Shown here one piece after another: positions 42,442 to 50,853 of a stretch of DNA of 64,000 nucleotides. Position numbers and translations under genes: made by a program. The notes below the pieces were generated by a model. It was given only the letters and a program-made list of their open reading frames with translations, did no database searches and was not told the DNA's origin. The stretch's first letter is position 1, and every line of letters begins with the position of its first letter. This DNA is from Polaribacter pacificus (GTDB lineage: Bacteria > Bacteroidota > Bacteroidia > Flavobacteriales > Flavobacteriaceae): assembly GCF_038024035.1 (NCBI RefSeq), contig NZ_CP150664.1, positions 1,922,001 to 1,986,000 of the forward strand, read 5' to 3'.

Positions 42442-44214
42442 ATGACGACAAATCCTACCCATTTTTATACCCAAGAAAAGTTAGCACTCGAAACAGCATT
42501 GGCTAGTTTAAAAAAAACACTTTCTCTGATTAGTGTTTTTCGCTTGGCAATTTTTATCGCATCAAGTATTGGCATTTATTTTTTTATAGGCAATGGACTC
42601 ATTGCTACTGTTATTGGATTTGTCGGTTTTGTAATTTTTGCCATTCTGTTGGTCAAAAACTCAAAATTACAATCAACTAAAGAAATGTTGCTTGCTAAAA
42701 TAAAAATCAACACCATAGAATTAGCTGCCTTAGAAGGGAATTTTAAAGACTTAAAAGATGGGAGTGAATTTATAGATCCACATCATTTTTATAGCAATGA
42801 TATTGATTTGTTTGGAAAAGGTTCTTTTTTTCAATATTCAAACAGAACTGCTACTCAAGAAGGCGCAAAGGCTTATGCAACAATTTTAACAGCCAATACT
42901 ATCAATGATATTACGGAAAAACAAAAAGCAATTATTGAACTAGCTGGAGAGGCAAAATGGCGTCAACATTTTTCTGCGATTGCCAGTTTGGTTGATGTAA
43001 AGTTGAGTGCAAAATCAATTTTAAATTCTATAAAAAATTACGAAACTGTTTTGCCGAATTTCTTTGGAAACTTGGTGAAGGTCTTTTCTGCGGTATCCAT
43101 TGTGTTAATCGCTTTGGTGTCTTTTAATATTTTGCCGTTTTCAGCTATTGTAATTTGGTTTTTTATGGGATTGTTTATCTCTGGATCACAACTTAAAAAG
43201 ACCAATACTATTTATGCGATTTCTGGCAATGCAAAAGAAATATTTAAGCAGTATTACCAATTATTAGCAGCCATAGAAGAGCATACTTTTGCTGCTAAAA
43301 TACTTGTCAAAAAACAAGAAGAGATACAATCAGAAAAAGAAAAAGCATCGACGGTGTTTCAAAAATTTTCTAGAATTTTAGATTCATTTGATCAACGAAA
43401 TAATATTGTCATCGCTATTTTTGGAAATGCCTTATTTCTTTGGGATATTCAAAATGCTGTAAAAGTAGAAAACTGGATTTCTCAGTATAAACACACCGCA
43501 GAAAATTGGTTTGATGTCATTAGCTTTTTTGATGCTCAAAACACATTGGCAAATTTTTCTTTTAATCATCCAGCTTTTGTACTCCCAACAATTAGCAATG
43601 AAAAGCGCGTACTAGATGTCGAGCAATTAGGACACCCATTATTAAATTCAAGCAAAAGAATTGACAATGATTTTGCTATAGACCAAGAACAATTTTTTAT
43701 TATAACGGGAGCAAACATGGCAGGAAAAAGTACTTTTTTAAGAAGTCTATCTTTAACCATACTCATGGCCAATATTGGCTTGCCTGTTTGTGCGAAAAAG
43801 GTAACATACAGTCCGATAAAATTAATTACAAGCATGCGAACTTCTGATTCTTTAGCAGATGATGAATCGTATTTTTATTCAGAGTTAAAACGACTTAAAT
43901 TTATTGTTGATCAGATAGCGTCAGAACCTTATTTTATCATCTTAGATGAGATTTTAAAGGGAACAAACAGCAAAGACAAAGCCATTGGGTCTAAAAAATT
44001 TATTGAGAAATTAAACAAGTCCAATTCAACCGGTATTATTGCAACCCATGATGTAAGCTTGTGTGTCTTGGAAGAAGAATATACAACCATCAAAAATTAT
44101 TACTTTGACGCTCAGATAAAAGATGATGAATTGTATTTTGATTATACCTTAAAAAAAGGGGTCTGTACCAATATGAATGCTTCTTTTTTATTGACTAAAA
44201 TGGAGATTATTTAG
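42442..44214 (+). CDS. Membrane-anchored MutS-family ATPase
   Basis: This 590-aa protein has two hydrophobic hairpins (about residues 30-72 and 208-250) and a long helical, MutS domain III-like core. The C-terminal MutS ATPase has the P-loop TGANMAGKST (422-431), SLADDESYFYSE, the Walker B FIILDEILKGT and the switch ATHDVSL. It lacks the mismatch-recognition N-terminal domain, so post-replicative repair is unlikely. It starts immediately after the MoeB-like stop, within the Moco operon. The function is unknown. Confidence 0.85.
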   Translation: MTTNPTHFYTQEKLALETALASLKKTLSLISVFRLAIFIASSIGIYFFIGNGLIATVIGFVGFVIFAILLVKNSKLQSTKEMLLAKIKINTIELAALEGNFKDLKDGSEFIDPHHFYSNDIDLFGKGSFFQYSNRTATQEGAKAYATILTANTINDITEKQKAIIELAGEAKWRQHFSAIASLVDVKLSAKSILNSIKNYETVLPNFFGNLVKVFSAVSIVLIALVSFNILPFSAIVIWFFMGLFISGSQLKKTNTIYAISGNAKEIFKQYYQLLAAIEEHTFAAKILVKKQEEIQSEKEKASTVFQKFSRILDSFDQRNNIVIAIFGNALFLWDIQNAVKVENWISQYKHTAENWFDVISFFDAQNTLANFSFNHPAFVLPTISNEKRVLDVEQLGHPLLNSSKRIDNDFAIDQEQFFIITGANMAGKSTFLRSLSLTILMANIGLPVCAKKVTYSPIKLITSMRTSDSLADDESYFYSELKRLKFIVDQIASEPYFIILDEILKGTNSKDKAIGSKKFIEKLNKSNSTGIIATHDVSLCVLEEEYTTIKNYYFDAQIKDDELYFDYTLKKGVCTNMNASFLLTKMEII

Positions 44215-44249
44215 GGAAATTCTACAGTCAAATTTTTCTTAATCACTGT

Positions 44250-44672
44250 CTAAGGATGCGCATTTACCCAAACTTCTCCATCAGAAAAATATTCTTTTTT
44301 CCAGATAGGCACTGTTTCTTTTAGAGTATCTATAGCAAACTGACACGCATCAAAAGCAGCCTTTCTGTGTTTTGCAGAGGCTGTAATAATTACAGGTATT
44401 TCGCCAACTTGTAACATGCCTTCTGCATGGTGTATGGCAATTTTTACAATGTCAAATTTTTCCAAAGCTAGTTGTGCGATTTTTCCCATTTCTTTTAGGG
44501 CCATGGGTTTGTAGGTAGAGAAATCTAATCGTAGCACTTCTTTTCCCTTTGTGTCATTTCTAACCGTTCCGATAAAAGCAGAAATACCTCCACAGCCATC
44601 ATCGCTAACAAAATCATAGCACTGCTGTAAGTTGAGTTTTTCTGAAGTAATTTTTATCGATGTTTTAGGCAT
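44250..44672 (-). CDS. moaE: Molybdopterin synthase catalytic subunit
   Basis: This 140-aa large subunit converts cyclic pyranopterin to molybdopterin with sulfur from MoaD. GGISAFIGTVRNDTKGKEV, HAEGMLQVGEIPVIITASAKHRKAAFDAC and ETVPIWKKE contain the active-site Lys and Arg residues. It is convergent with the MutS-like gene and shares a divergent promoter region with the DUF3817 gene. Confidence 0.95.
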   Translation of the reverse strand: MPKTSIKITSEKLNLQQCYDFVSDDGCGGISAFIGTVRNDTKGKEVLRLDFSTYKPMALKEMGKIAQLALEKFDIVKIAIHHAEGMLQVGEIPVIITASAKHRKAAFDACQFAIDTLKETVPIWKKEYFSDGEVWVNAHP

Positions 44673-44680
44673 ATCTGTTA

Positions 44681-44709
44681 CAAAAATAGCAAATCAAAAC
44701 GTATCTTTG
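44681..44709. promoter_or_regulatory. Divergent -7 boxes of moaE and the DUF3817 gene
   Basis: TATTTTTG on the minus strand (44688-44681) faces moaE. TATCTTTG on the plus strand (44702-44709) faces the DUF3817 gene. Both match TAnnTTTG; -33 boxes are unclear. Confidence 0.55.
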
Positions 44710-44735
44710 CCTTGCTAATTTTAGAAGTTTATAAA

Positions 44736-45011
44736 ATGAAGGGTATCTTTAGAATTGTCAGTTTTTTAGAAGGAATTTCTTACTTGTTATTGTTGTTTAT
44801 TGCAACGCCTATAAAATATTTTGGAGAGGATGAAAGCTATGTAAAAATGCTAGGAATGCCTCATGGAATTTTATTTATGGTCTATATTATTTTAGCAATT
44901 ATGTTAAAAGCTCCAGAAAAATGGAGTGGTAAAACACTAGGTATTGTATTGGTGGCATCTATTCTGCCTTTCGGAACCTTTTATATAGATAAAAAATATT
45001 TACAAAATTAG
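44736..45011 (+). CDS. DUF3817 family small membrane protein
   Basis: This 91-aa protein has three hydrophobic helices and the DUF3817 wording FLEGISYLLLLFIATPIKYFG and MPHGILFMVYI. The ATG at 44736 is used, since the upstream in-frame start at 44712 lies only 2 nt after the -7 box. It is inserted between moaE and moaD on the opposite strand and its stop overlaps that of moaD by 4 bp. The function is unknown. Confidence 0.85.
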   Translation: MKGIFRIVSFLEGISYLLLLFIATPIKYFGEDESYVKMLGMPHGILFMVYIILAIMLKAPEKWSGKTLGIVLVASILPFGTFYIDKKYLQN

Positions 45012-45250
45012 CCTCCACTCACTGGTGGAATAATGGCTACAACATCATTTTTATGTATTGTGATTTGATCTGAAGCATAGGCTTCATTTACTGCAACAGC
45101 ATATGAATTGATGTTCTCCAACTTTGGATATAGTTTTGCAAGCTCTTTTTTAAAAGTAGCTACAGTACAATCTTCTGAGATCTCAATCTCTAGGGATGAT
45201 GTTTCAAGTAGGTCTGTTGCAATCCCGAAAAGTAAAACCTGTATGTTCAT
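45008..45250 (-). CDS. moaD: Molybdopterin synthase sulfur carrier subunit
   Basis: This 80-aa ubiquitin-fold protein carries the sulfur as a C-terminal thiocarboxylate. The required Gly-Gly end is present (VVAIIPPVSGG). It would be adenylated by the MoeB-like protein and used by MoaE. It is separated from moaE by the oppositely oriented DUF3817 gene. The DUF5686 gene lies 9 bp upstream on the same strand and may be co-transcribed. Confidence 0.93.
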   Translation of the reverse strand: MNIQVLLFGIATDLLETSSLEIEISEDCTVATFKKELAKLYPKLENINSYAVAVNEAYASDQITIHKNDVVAIIPPVSGG

Positions 45251-45259
45251 ACTTCAAAG

Positions 45260-47728
45260 TTAATTAAACAAACTCAAACCAAAGACAAAACCACTTTGCT
45301 TTTGATTGATTCCTCCTTTAGAGATGACATAATCAACACGTAAAAAACGCCATTTTCCCCAACCGATATTGCTAAGTCCAAAAGAGGCTTCTGAATAGGG
45401 TTTACGATCTCCGGTAAATAGGCCCTTAGCTCCTACAACTAAATGAAAATTTAATCGGTTAATCAGCGGAATCTTGTTTAAGAAAAACCCTTTAAAATTA
45501 TGTTCTCCATGAAATTCTGCAAATTTATCGTTGGTGCTGTATGCGTAATAATCCAATAAATTAAAATGGTTTAAATAGTTGGTAGAAGGCGATACAGAAA
45601 GCTTGTTTCCATTAAAATGTTCGTAATCAATAAAAGAGATGTTCTTTTGCTCTAAAAAGAGCCCTCCTTTTACTTTATAAGAAAAAGCACCAAGATTCCC
45701 CAAAGAAGCACGTTGCCTTACTTGTCCAACGATTAGATCTGAATGTAAGTCGCTATCTCCAGAACCAAAAGTTTTTCGGTAAGCAACATACAGTGAAGGG
45801 TATTTGTCATTGTAAACAGTTATTTTACTATCGGGATATGAGAGGTATTTTGTTCCAAAATTAATTGTACTTCCCAAGCTCCAAGTCCATAAATGATGTG
45901 GTGTAAATGAGGGAGTAAAATTAGTAGCATCTTGTGGGTCATTAGACGTATAACTGCGATCCTCAATATTTCTTGCGCTATAATCTGTAGTATTTACCAA
46001 GGGTTTTCTGTCAGCATATTCTAAAGTGGTAGAAAAATTGACGCCATTTGTTAGCTCTCTAGAAAAGCCAATGTTTGCAAAAGTTTTTTCATAAATCTTT
46101 AAATAGTTTCTTTCAAAATAAGCTGAGTTAATGGTATTCATAAATTGAGAAATAGGGTTTTTACCATTAAATTGTGCTGTGGTGTTTCCTCCAGAAAAGC
46201 TGATCATTGGACGGCTTAAATTATCCCATTTATAAGTAAAATTAACGGTAGGGCGTATTTTTTTATCAGAAAAACCGTACTTAAAATTGGTAGAAACTCG
46301 AACCCATTTTCCCTGCTCATTTAATTGATTAAAGAAAGAAATACCCATTCCGGTATTCCATCCTTGCACCGTATTAAAGTTTAAATCTGATAGGGGTGAG
46401 TCTATAAACAAAGACCAGTTTTTATAAGAATTTTGAAAGCGGTATCCCGAGAGCAGATCTCCTAAAGAAAACTTGTTAGATTTTTGATCTATAGAGTCTA
46501 GATATTGTTTAGAGTTTCTAACTAGTTGAATACTGTCTTTTATTATGTAATCGGTTACTTCTTCTGTGGTTAACGGAACAGGTCTTAAGGATTTCCAATA
46601 GCTTGAATCTTTTTCTGTTGCTTCTTTGGCAAAAGATAAGATTTCTTTGCCAAAGGTGTTGCTGTCAAAAATTGGAGAAAAATTATAATTGTTATAAGCA
46701 GAGGTAAATCGACCATCAATATTAAAACCAAACAGCCCAATTTTAAAGTCGATGATCTGAGAAATAACCACCCAAAGATCTTCTGAAGCTGCATAATTGT
46801 AATCCTGTTTAAAGCGAAGAACGTCTACCATTGGCAGATTTATTTGTGCCCCAGTAATAGTTATATCTGAACCATAAATGGCCCAATCATCTTCTACGAT
46901 ATAAATAAAGCCATTAAAAACTCGATCATTTTTTCTTTTAGGTGTCAACTCAATTTTATTAATCAGTTTGCCTTGTTTGTCATAAAAGGTTCCCACTAAT
47001 TTGAAGTTATAATAGCTAAAGGCGTAATTGGCTAAAGGTGAAATTACTTCGGCGCCAAAATCAATCGTATTTTCATACAGGTTAAAGTTTACATCTTCTG
47101 CTCTGTTAAAGCTCACGCCATTATCGCTCCCACTAACCTTAGAAGCCACAATGTGTTCTTTAAAGCTCGAAGGTCGTTTAAAAGCAATTTTTGAAACAGT
47201 TTCTGATAAATAAATGATTCCGCTTCTGGTAGAATCTAAACCTCCACCAAGATCTCCTAAGTCTTGTCCTAATATTTTTTTGGGTGCATTCTTAACTTTA
47301 TACAAACCTCTAGAGTAAAAATCTGCAGTGTATTGTTTTAGTTTTTCCTGATTTTTACTCTTGTTTTGAATAACACTTCTAATAATCTTATCGGCTAAGT
47401 TTTCTTTGCTATCAATCACAACCTCATCAAGTTCAAACTGTTCTTCAATCATTTTGATGTCTAAAACATAGGGTAATTTAACTACAGAAATTTTCTTTTT
47501 GATGGTTTTAAAACCTAAGAATTGAAAAACCACAGTATAATTACCAGTACTTTTTAAGGGCAATATATATTCACCATTGTCATTACTTGTAGTCCCTGCA
47601 ATCGTGTTTTCTAAATAGACACTCACAGATGATAGGGGTTCATTTTTTATGTCCACTACTTTCCCTTTAATTTGAGCACTAAGGATTGTTGTAAAAAAAA
47701 GAGAAAATAGAATGGTAGCTTTTTTCAT
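45260..47728 (-). CDS. DUF5686 outer-membrane protein with carboxypeptidase-regulatory-like domain
   Basis: This 822-aa protein has a signal peptide (MKKATILFSLFFTTILSAQ), a CarboxypepD_reg-like beta sandwich (about 20-100, IKGKVVDIKNEPLSSVSVYL) and a long DUF5686 region predicted to end in an outer-membrane beta barrel, closing with Phe-Asn. No TonB plug is apparent. The family is abundant in Bacteroidota but has no established role. A TAAGTTTG box lies upstream on the minus strand (47759-47752). Confidence 0.87.
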   Translation of the reverse strand: MKKATILFSLFFTTILSAQIKGKVVDIKNEPLSSVSVYLENTIAGTTSNDNGEYILPLKSTGNYTVVFQFLGFKTIKKKISVVKLPYVLDIKMIEEQFELDEVVIDSKENLADKIIRSVIQNKSKNQEKLKQYTADFYSRGLYKVKNAPKKILGQDLGDLGGGLDSTRSGIIYLSETVSKIAFKRPSSFKEHIVASKVSGSDNGVSFNRAEDVNFNLYENTIDFGAEVISPLANYAFSYYNFKLVGTFYDKQGKLINKIELTPKRKNDRVFNGFIYIVEDDWAIYGSDITITGAQINLPMVDVLRFKQDYNYAASEDLWVVISQIIDFKIGLFGFNIDGRFTSAYNNYNFSPIFDSNTFGKEILSFAKEATEKDSSYWKSLRPVPLTTEEVTDYIIKDSIQLVRNSKQYLDSIDQKSNKFSLGDLLSGYRFQNSYKNWSLFIDSPLSDLNFNTVQGWNTGMGISFFNQLNEQGKWVRVSTNFKYGFSDKKIRPTVNFTYKWDNLSRPMISFSGGNTTAQFNGKNPISQFMNTINSAYFERNYLKIYEKTFANIGFSRELTNGVNFSTTLEYADRKPLVNTTDYSARNIEDRSYTSNDPQDATNFTPSFTPHHLWTWSLGSTINFGTKYLSYPDSKITVYNDKYPSLYVAYRKTFGSGDSDLHSDLIVGQVRQRASLGNLGAFSYKVKGGLFLEQKNISFIDYEHFNGNKLSVSPSTNYLNHFNLLDYYAYSTNDKFAEFHGEHNFKGFFLNKIPLINRLNFHLVVGAKGLFTGDRKPYSEASFGLSNIGWGKWRFLRVDYVISKGGINQKQSGFVFGLSLFN

Positions 47729-47751
47729 TGGGTTTGGTTTTGATCGATAAA

Positions 47752-47759
47752 CAAACTTA
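47752..47759 (-). promoter_or_regulatory. Predicted -7 box of the DUF5686 gene
   Basis: TAAGTTTG on the minus strand, 23 bp before the ATG, fits TAnnTTTG. It may also drive moaD. Confidence 0.5.
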
Positions 47760-47949
47760 AGGATTAAAAACAGCCTAAGTTGTTTAAATGCTGTTAAAGA
47801 AGTACTATAGTTATCATAAAACTATGTTACTGTCTCTTGTTAAGAGACGCCTCTAATTATAAAAAGGTTGCTTGCTAAACTTCTTTAAAATCAGAATAGA
47901 TCAAAGAATAAAGACCTCTAAAATGAATATAGGCCTTGTTAAAAAAGAG

Positions 47950-47957
47950 TATATTTG
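47950..47957 (+). promoter_or_regulatory. Predicted -7 box of maeB
   Basis: TATATTTG, 25 bp before the maeB ATG, fits TAnnTTTG. The nearest TTG (47936) is closer than usual. Confidence 0.6.
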
Positions 47958-47982
47958 TAAGTTCTTATAAACAGCAAAAACT

Positions 47983-50259
47983 ATGAGTGATTCTAGAAAA
48001 AGGCATGAAGCTTTAATATACCACGCAAAGCCACAACCAGGGAAAATAGAAGTTGTTCCGACAAAAAAATATGCCACTCAGCATGATTTATCATTGGCCT
48101 ATTCACCAGGAGTTGCAGAACCTTGTTTAGAAATAGAAAAAGACCCAAACAATGCTTATAAGTATACAGCAAAGGGTAATTTAGTTGCTGTAATTACTAA
48201 TGGAACCGCTGTTTTAGGTCTCGGAAATATTGGGGCATTGGCATCCAAACCAGTAATGGAAGGAAAGGCATTGCTTTTTAAGATTTTTGCAGACATAGAT
48301 GTGTTTGATATAGAAGTTGACACTACTGATATTGATAAATTTATAGAAACGGTCAAGGCAATTGCTCCAACTTTTGGAGGGATTAATTTAGAAGATATTA
48401 AGGCGCCAGAAGCCTTTGAAATAGAAAGACGATTAAAAGAAGAATTAGACATTCCCGTAATGCACGATGACCAGCATGGAACGGCTATAATTTCTGCAGC
48501 CGCGCTTAAAAATGCCATCGAAATTACAGGTAAAAATATAAAAGATATACAAGTTGTAATTAATGGAGCAGGTGCTGCAGCCATTTCTTGTACCAAATTA
48601 TATTTAAAATTAGGCGTACAAGTGTCTAATGTTGTGATGTGTGATAGCAAAGGTGTCATTAGAAAAGATCGCGATAACTTAAACGAACAAAAGCAAGAGT
48701 TTGCGACCAATAAAGACATTCATACTTTAGAAGAGGCCATGCACAATGCAGATGTTTTTATCGGTTTGTCTAAAGGAAATGTTGTGAGTCCAGAGATGTT
48801 ATTATCTATGGCCAAAGACCCAATAGTTTTTGCAATGGCAAATCCAGTTCCAGAAATTTCATATGATGTTGCAGTCGCAACTAGAAAAGATATTATTATG
48901 GCTACCGGTCGTTCTGACCACCCTAATCAGGTAAATAATGTTCTTGGATTTCCATTTATTTTTAGAGGAGCGTTAGATGTTAGGGCTACTAAAATAAATG
49001 AAGAAATGAAAATGGCAGCAGTGCACGCCTTAGCTGAATTGGCCAAAAAAACGGTTCCAGAACAAGTGAATATTGTATATGATGAAATTAGTTTGTCATT
49101 TGGTAAAGAATACATCATCCCAAAACCTTTTGACCCTAGATTGATTTATGAAATACCTCCAGCAATTGCAAAAGCAGCCATTGATTCTGGTGTAGCTCTA
49201 GAGCCAATTACTGATTGGGTAAAATACCAAGAAGAACTGATGGATCGTTCTGGTACAGGTAGTAAAGAAATCCGATTGTTGCACAACAGAGCAAAAAACA
49301 ACCCAAAGAGCATTGTTTTTGCAGAGGCAGATCATTTAGATGTATTAAAGGCTGCACAGCGAGTACATGATGAAAAGATTGGTTTCCCTATTTTATTGGG
49401 TAGACGTGAAGTTATTTTAGAGTTAAAAGAAGAGATTGGTTTTCATGCTGATGTACTTATCATTGACCCTAAAACCGATGAAGAAGAAGAGCGTAGAAAT
49501 CGTTATGGAGAGATCTATTGGAAATCAAGACAACGCAAAGGAACTACACTTTTTCAGGCTAGAAAAATAATGAGAGAGCGCAATTATTTTGCTGCCATGA
49601 TGGTTAATTCAGGTGAGGCAGATTCATTAATTACAGGGTACTCTAGATCATATCCTTCAGTGGTAAAACCAATGCTAGAACTGATAGAAAAAGCAAATGG
49701 AGTTACCCGAGTTGCTGCGGCTAATTTAATGTTAACCAAACAAGGTCCCTTGTTTTTAGCAGATACAACCATTAATATCAATCCTACTGCTAAAGACCTG
49801 GCAAAAATATCTCAATTAACCTATTCACTGGCTAGAATGTTTGGAGTAAAACCCAATATAGCCATGCTGTCTTTTTCTAATTTTGGTTCATCAGAATCAG
49901 AATCAGCGGTTAAAATTAGAGAAGCTGTGGCTTATATTCACAGACATTTTCCTCAGGTAGTTATTGATGGAGAGCTTCAGGCAGACTTTGCTTTAAACAG
50001 AGAAATGCTTGCCAAAGAATTTCCATTTTCTAAATTGAATGGACAAAAAGTAAATGTGCTAATTTTCCCAAATTTAGATGCGGCAAACATTACCTACAAA
50101 CTAATGAAACAAGTTGATGAAATTGAGTCTGTAGGGCCTATTTTAATGGGACTTAAAAAACCGGTTCATATTCTACAGTTAGGAGCAAGTGTTGATGAAA
50201 TGGTGAATATGGCTGCTGTAGCAGTAGTAGATGCACAACAAAAAGGAAAGCATAAATAA
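47983..50259 (+). CDS. maeB: NADP-dependent malic enzyme, PTA-domain fusion
   Basis: This 758-aa cytoplasmic enzyme decarboxylates malate to pyruvate with reduction of NADP. Malic N-terminal and NAD-binding domains span about 1-420 (SLAYSPGVAEPCLEI, INGAGAAAISC, VMHDDQHGTA). The remaining 330 residues are a phosphotransacetylase-like domain (GRREVILELKEEIG, NSGEADSLITG), a regulatory module in MaeB-type enzymes. The gene is intact and precedes ruvA by 7 bp. Confidence 0.95.
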   Translation: MSDSRKRHEALIYHAKPQPGKIEVVPTKKYATQHDLSLAYSPGVAEPCLEIEKDPNNAYKYTAKGNLVAVITNGTAVLGLGNIGALASKPVMEGKALLFKIFADIDVFDIEVDTTDIDKFIETVKAIAPTFGGINLEDIKAPEAFEIERRLKEELDIPVMHDDQHGTAIISAAALKNAIEITGKNIKDIQVVINGAGAAAISCTKLYLKLGVQVSNVVMCDSKGVIRKDRDNLNEQKQEFATNKDIHTLEEAMHNADVFIGLSKGNVVSPEMLLSMAKDPIVFAMANPVPEISYDVAVATRKDIIMATGRSDHPNQVNNVLGFPFIFRGALDVRATKINEEMKMAAVHALAELAKKTVPEQVNIVYDEISLSFGKEYIIPKPFDPRLIYEIPPAIAKAAIDSGVALEPITDWVKYQEELMDRSGTGSKEIRLLHNRAKNNPKSIVFAEADHLDVLKAAQRVHDEKIGFPILLGRREVILELKEEIGFHADVLIIDPKTDEEEERRNRYGEIYWKSRQRKGTTLFQARKIMRERNYFAAMMVNSGEADSLITGYSRSYPSVVKPMLELIEKANGVTRVAAANLMLTKQGPLFLADTTININPTAKDLAKISQLTYSLARMFGVKPNIAMLSFSNFGSSESESAVKIREAVAYIHRHFPQVVIDGELQADFALNREMLAKEFPFSKLNGQKVNVLIFPNLDAANITYKLMKQVDEIESVGPILMGLKKPVHILQLGASVDEMVNMAAVAVVDAQQKGKHK

Positions 50260-50266
50260 AGCAGAT

Positions 50267-50848
50267 ATGATTACTCAAATTAAAGGTAGATTGGTAGAGA
50301 AAAATCCCACTTATGTGGTGATAGACTGTAATGGTGTGGGGTATTTACTACACATTTCATTGCAAACTTTTTCTGCACTTCCAGATCATGAAGCAATTAC
50401 CCTATTTACGCATCTTTCTGTAAAAGAAGATGCACATACGCTCTACGGATTTATTGATAAGACAGAGCGTGAAATCTTTAGGTTGCTAATTTCTGTTTCG
50501 GGAGTTGGACCGAGCATCGCTAGAACCATGTTGTCTTCTATGACTACCGATGAGATTCAACAAGCCATAGCTTCAGAAAATACAGCGGTAATTCAAGGAG
50601 TTAAAGGAATAGGAGCTAAAACAGCCCAAAGAGTCATTATAGACCTAAAAGATAAAATTTTAAAAACGTTCGATATGGACGTAATTTCCGTTGGACAAAA
50701 CAATACAAACAAAGAAGAAGCGTTATCTGCATTAGAAGTACTAGGCTTTAATAGAAAACAATCAGATAAAGTAGTTAATACCATTTTAAAAGAGCACCGT
50801 GATGCAACGGTAGAGTTTTTAATAAAAAAGGCATTAAAAAGTTTGTAA
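50267..50848 (+). CDS. ruvA: Holliday junction branch migration protein RuvA
   Basis: This 193-aa protein binds Holliday junctions and loads RuvB. It has the OB-fold N-terminus MITQIKGRLVEKNPTYVVID, tandem helix-hairpin-helix motifs (VSGVGPSIARTMLS and VKGIGAKTAQRVIIDLK), and the C-terminal RuvB-contact domain (EALSALEVLGFNRKQSDKVV). The ATG at 50267 is chosen over a start 36 bp upstream inside maeB. sprA follows 5 bp after the stop. Confidence 0.95.
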   Translation: MITQIKGRLVEKNPTYVVIDCNGVGYLLHISLQTFSALPDHEAITLFTHLSVKEDAHTLYGFIDKTEREIFRLLISVSGVGPSIARTMLSSMTTDEIQQAIASENTAVIQGVKGIGAKTAQRVIIDLKDKILKTFDMDVISVGQNNTNKEEALSALEVLGFNRKQSDKVVNTILKEHRDATVEFLIKKALKSL

Positions 50849-50853
50849 TAAAT

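Noticed and set aside
47832..47848. Hairpin GTCTCTT-GTT-AAGAGAC upstream of maeB
   Set aside because: No T-tract on either strand and no repeat elsewhere in the window; insufficient to call a terminator or operator.
48156..48719. 187-codon minus-strand ORF inside maeB
   Set aside because: Antisense to a well-supported malic enzyme gene and without recognisable protein features.
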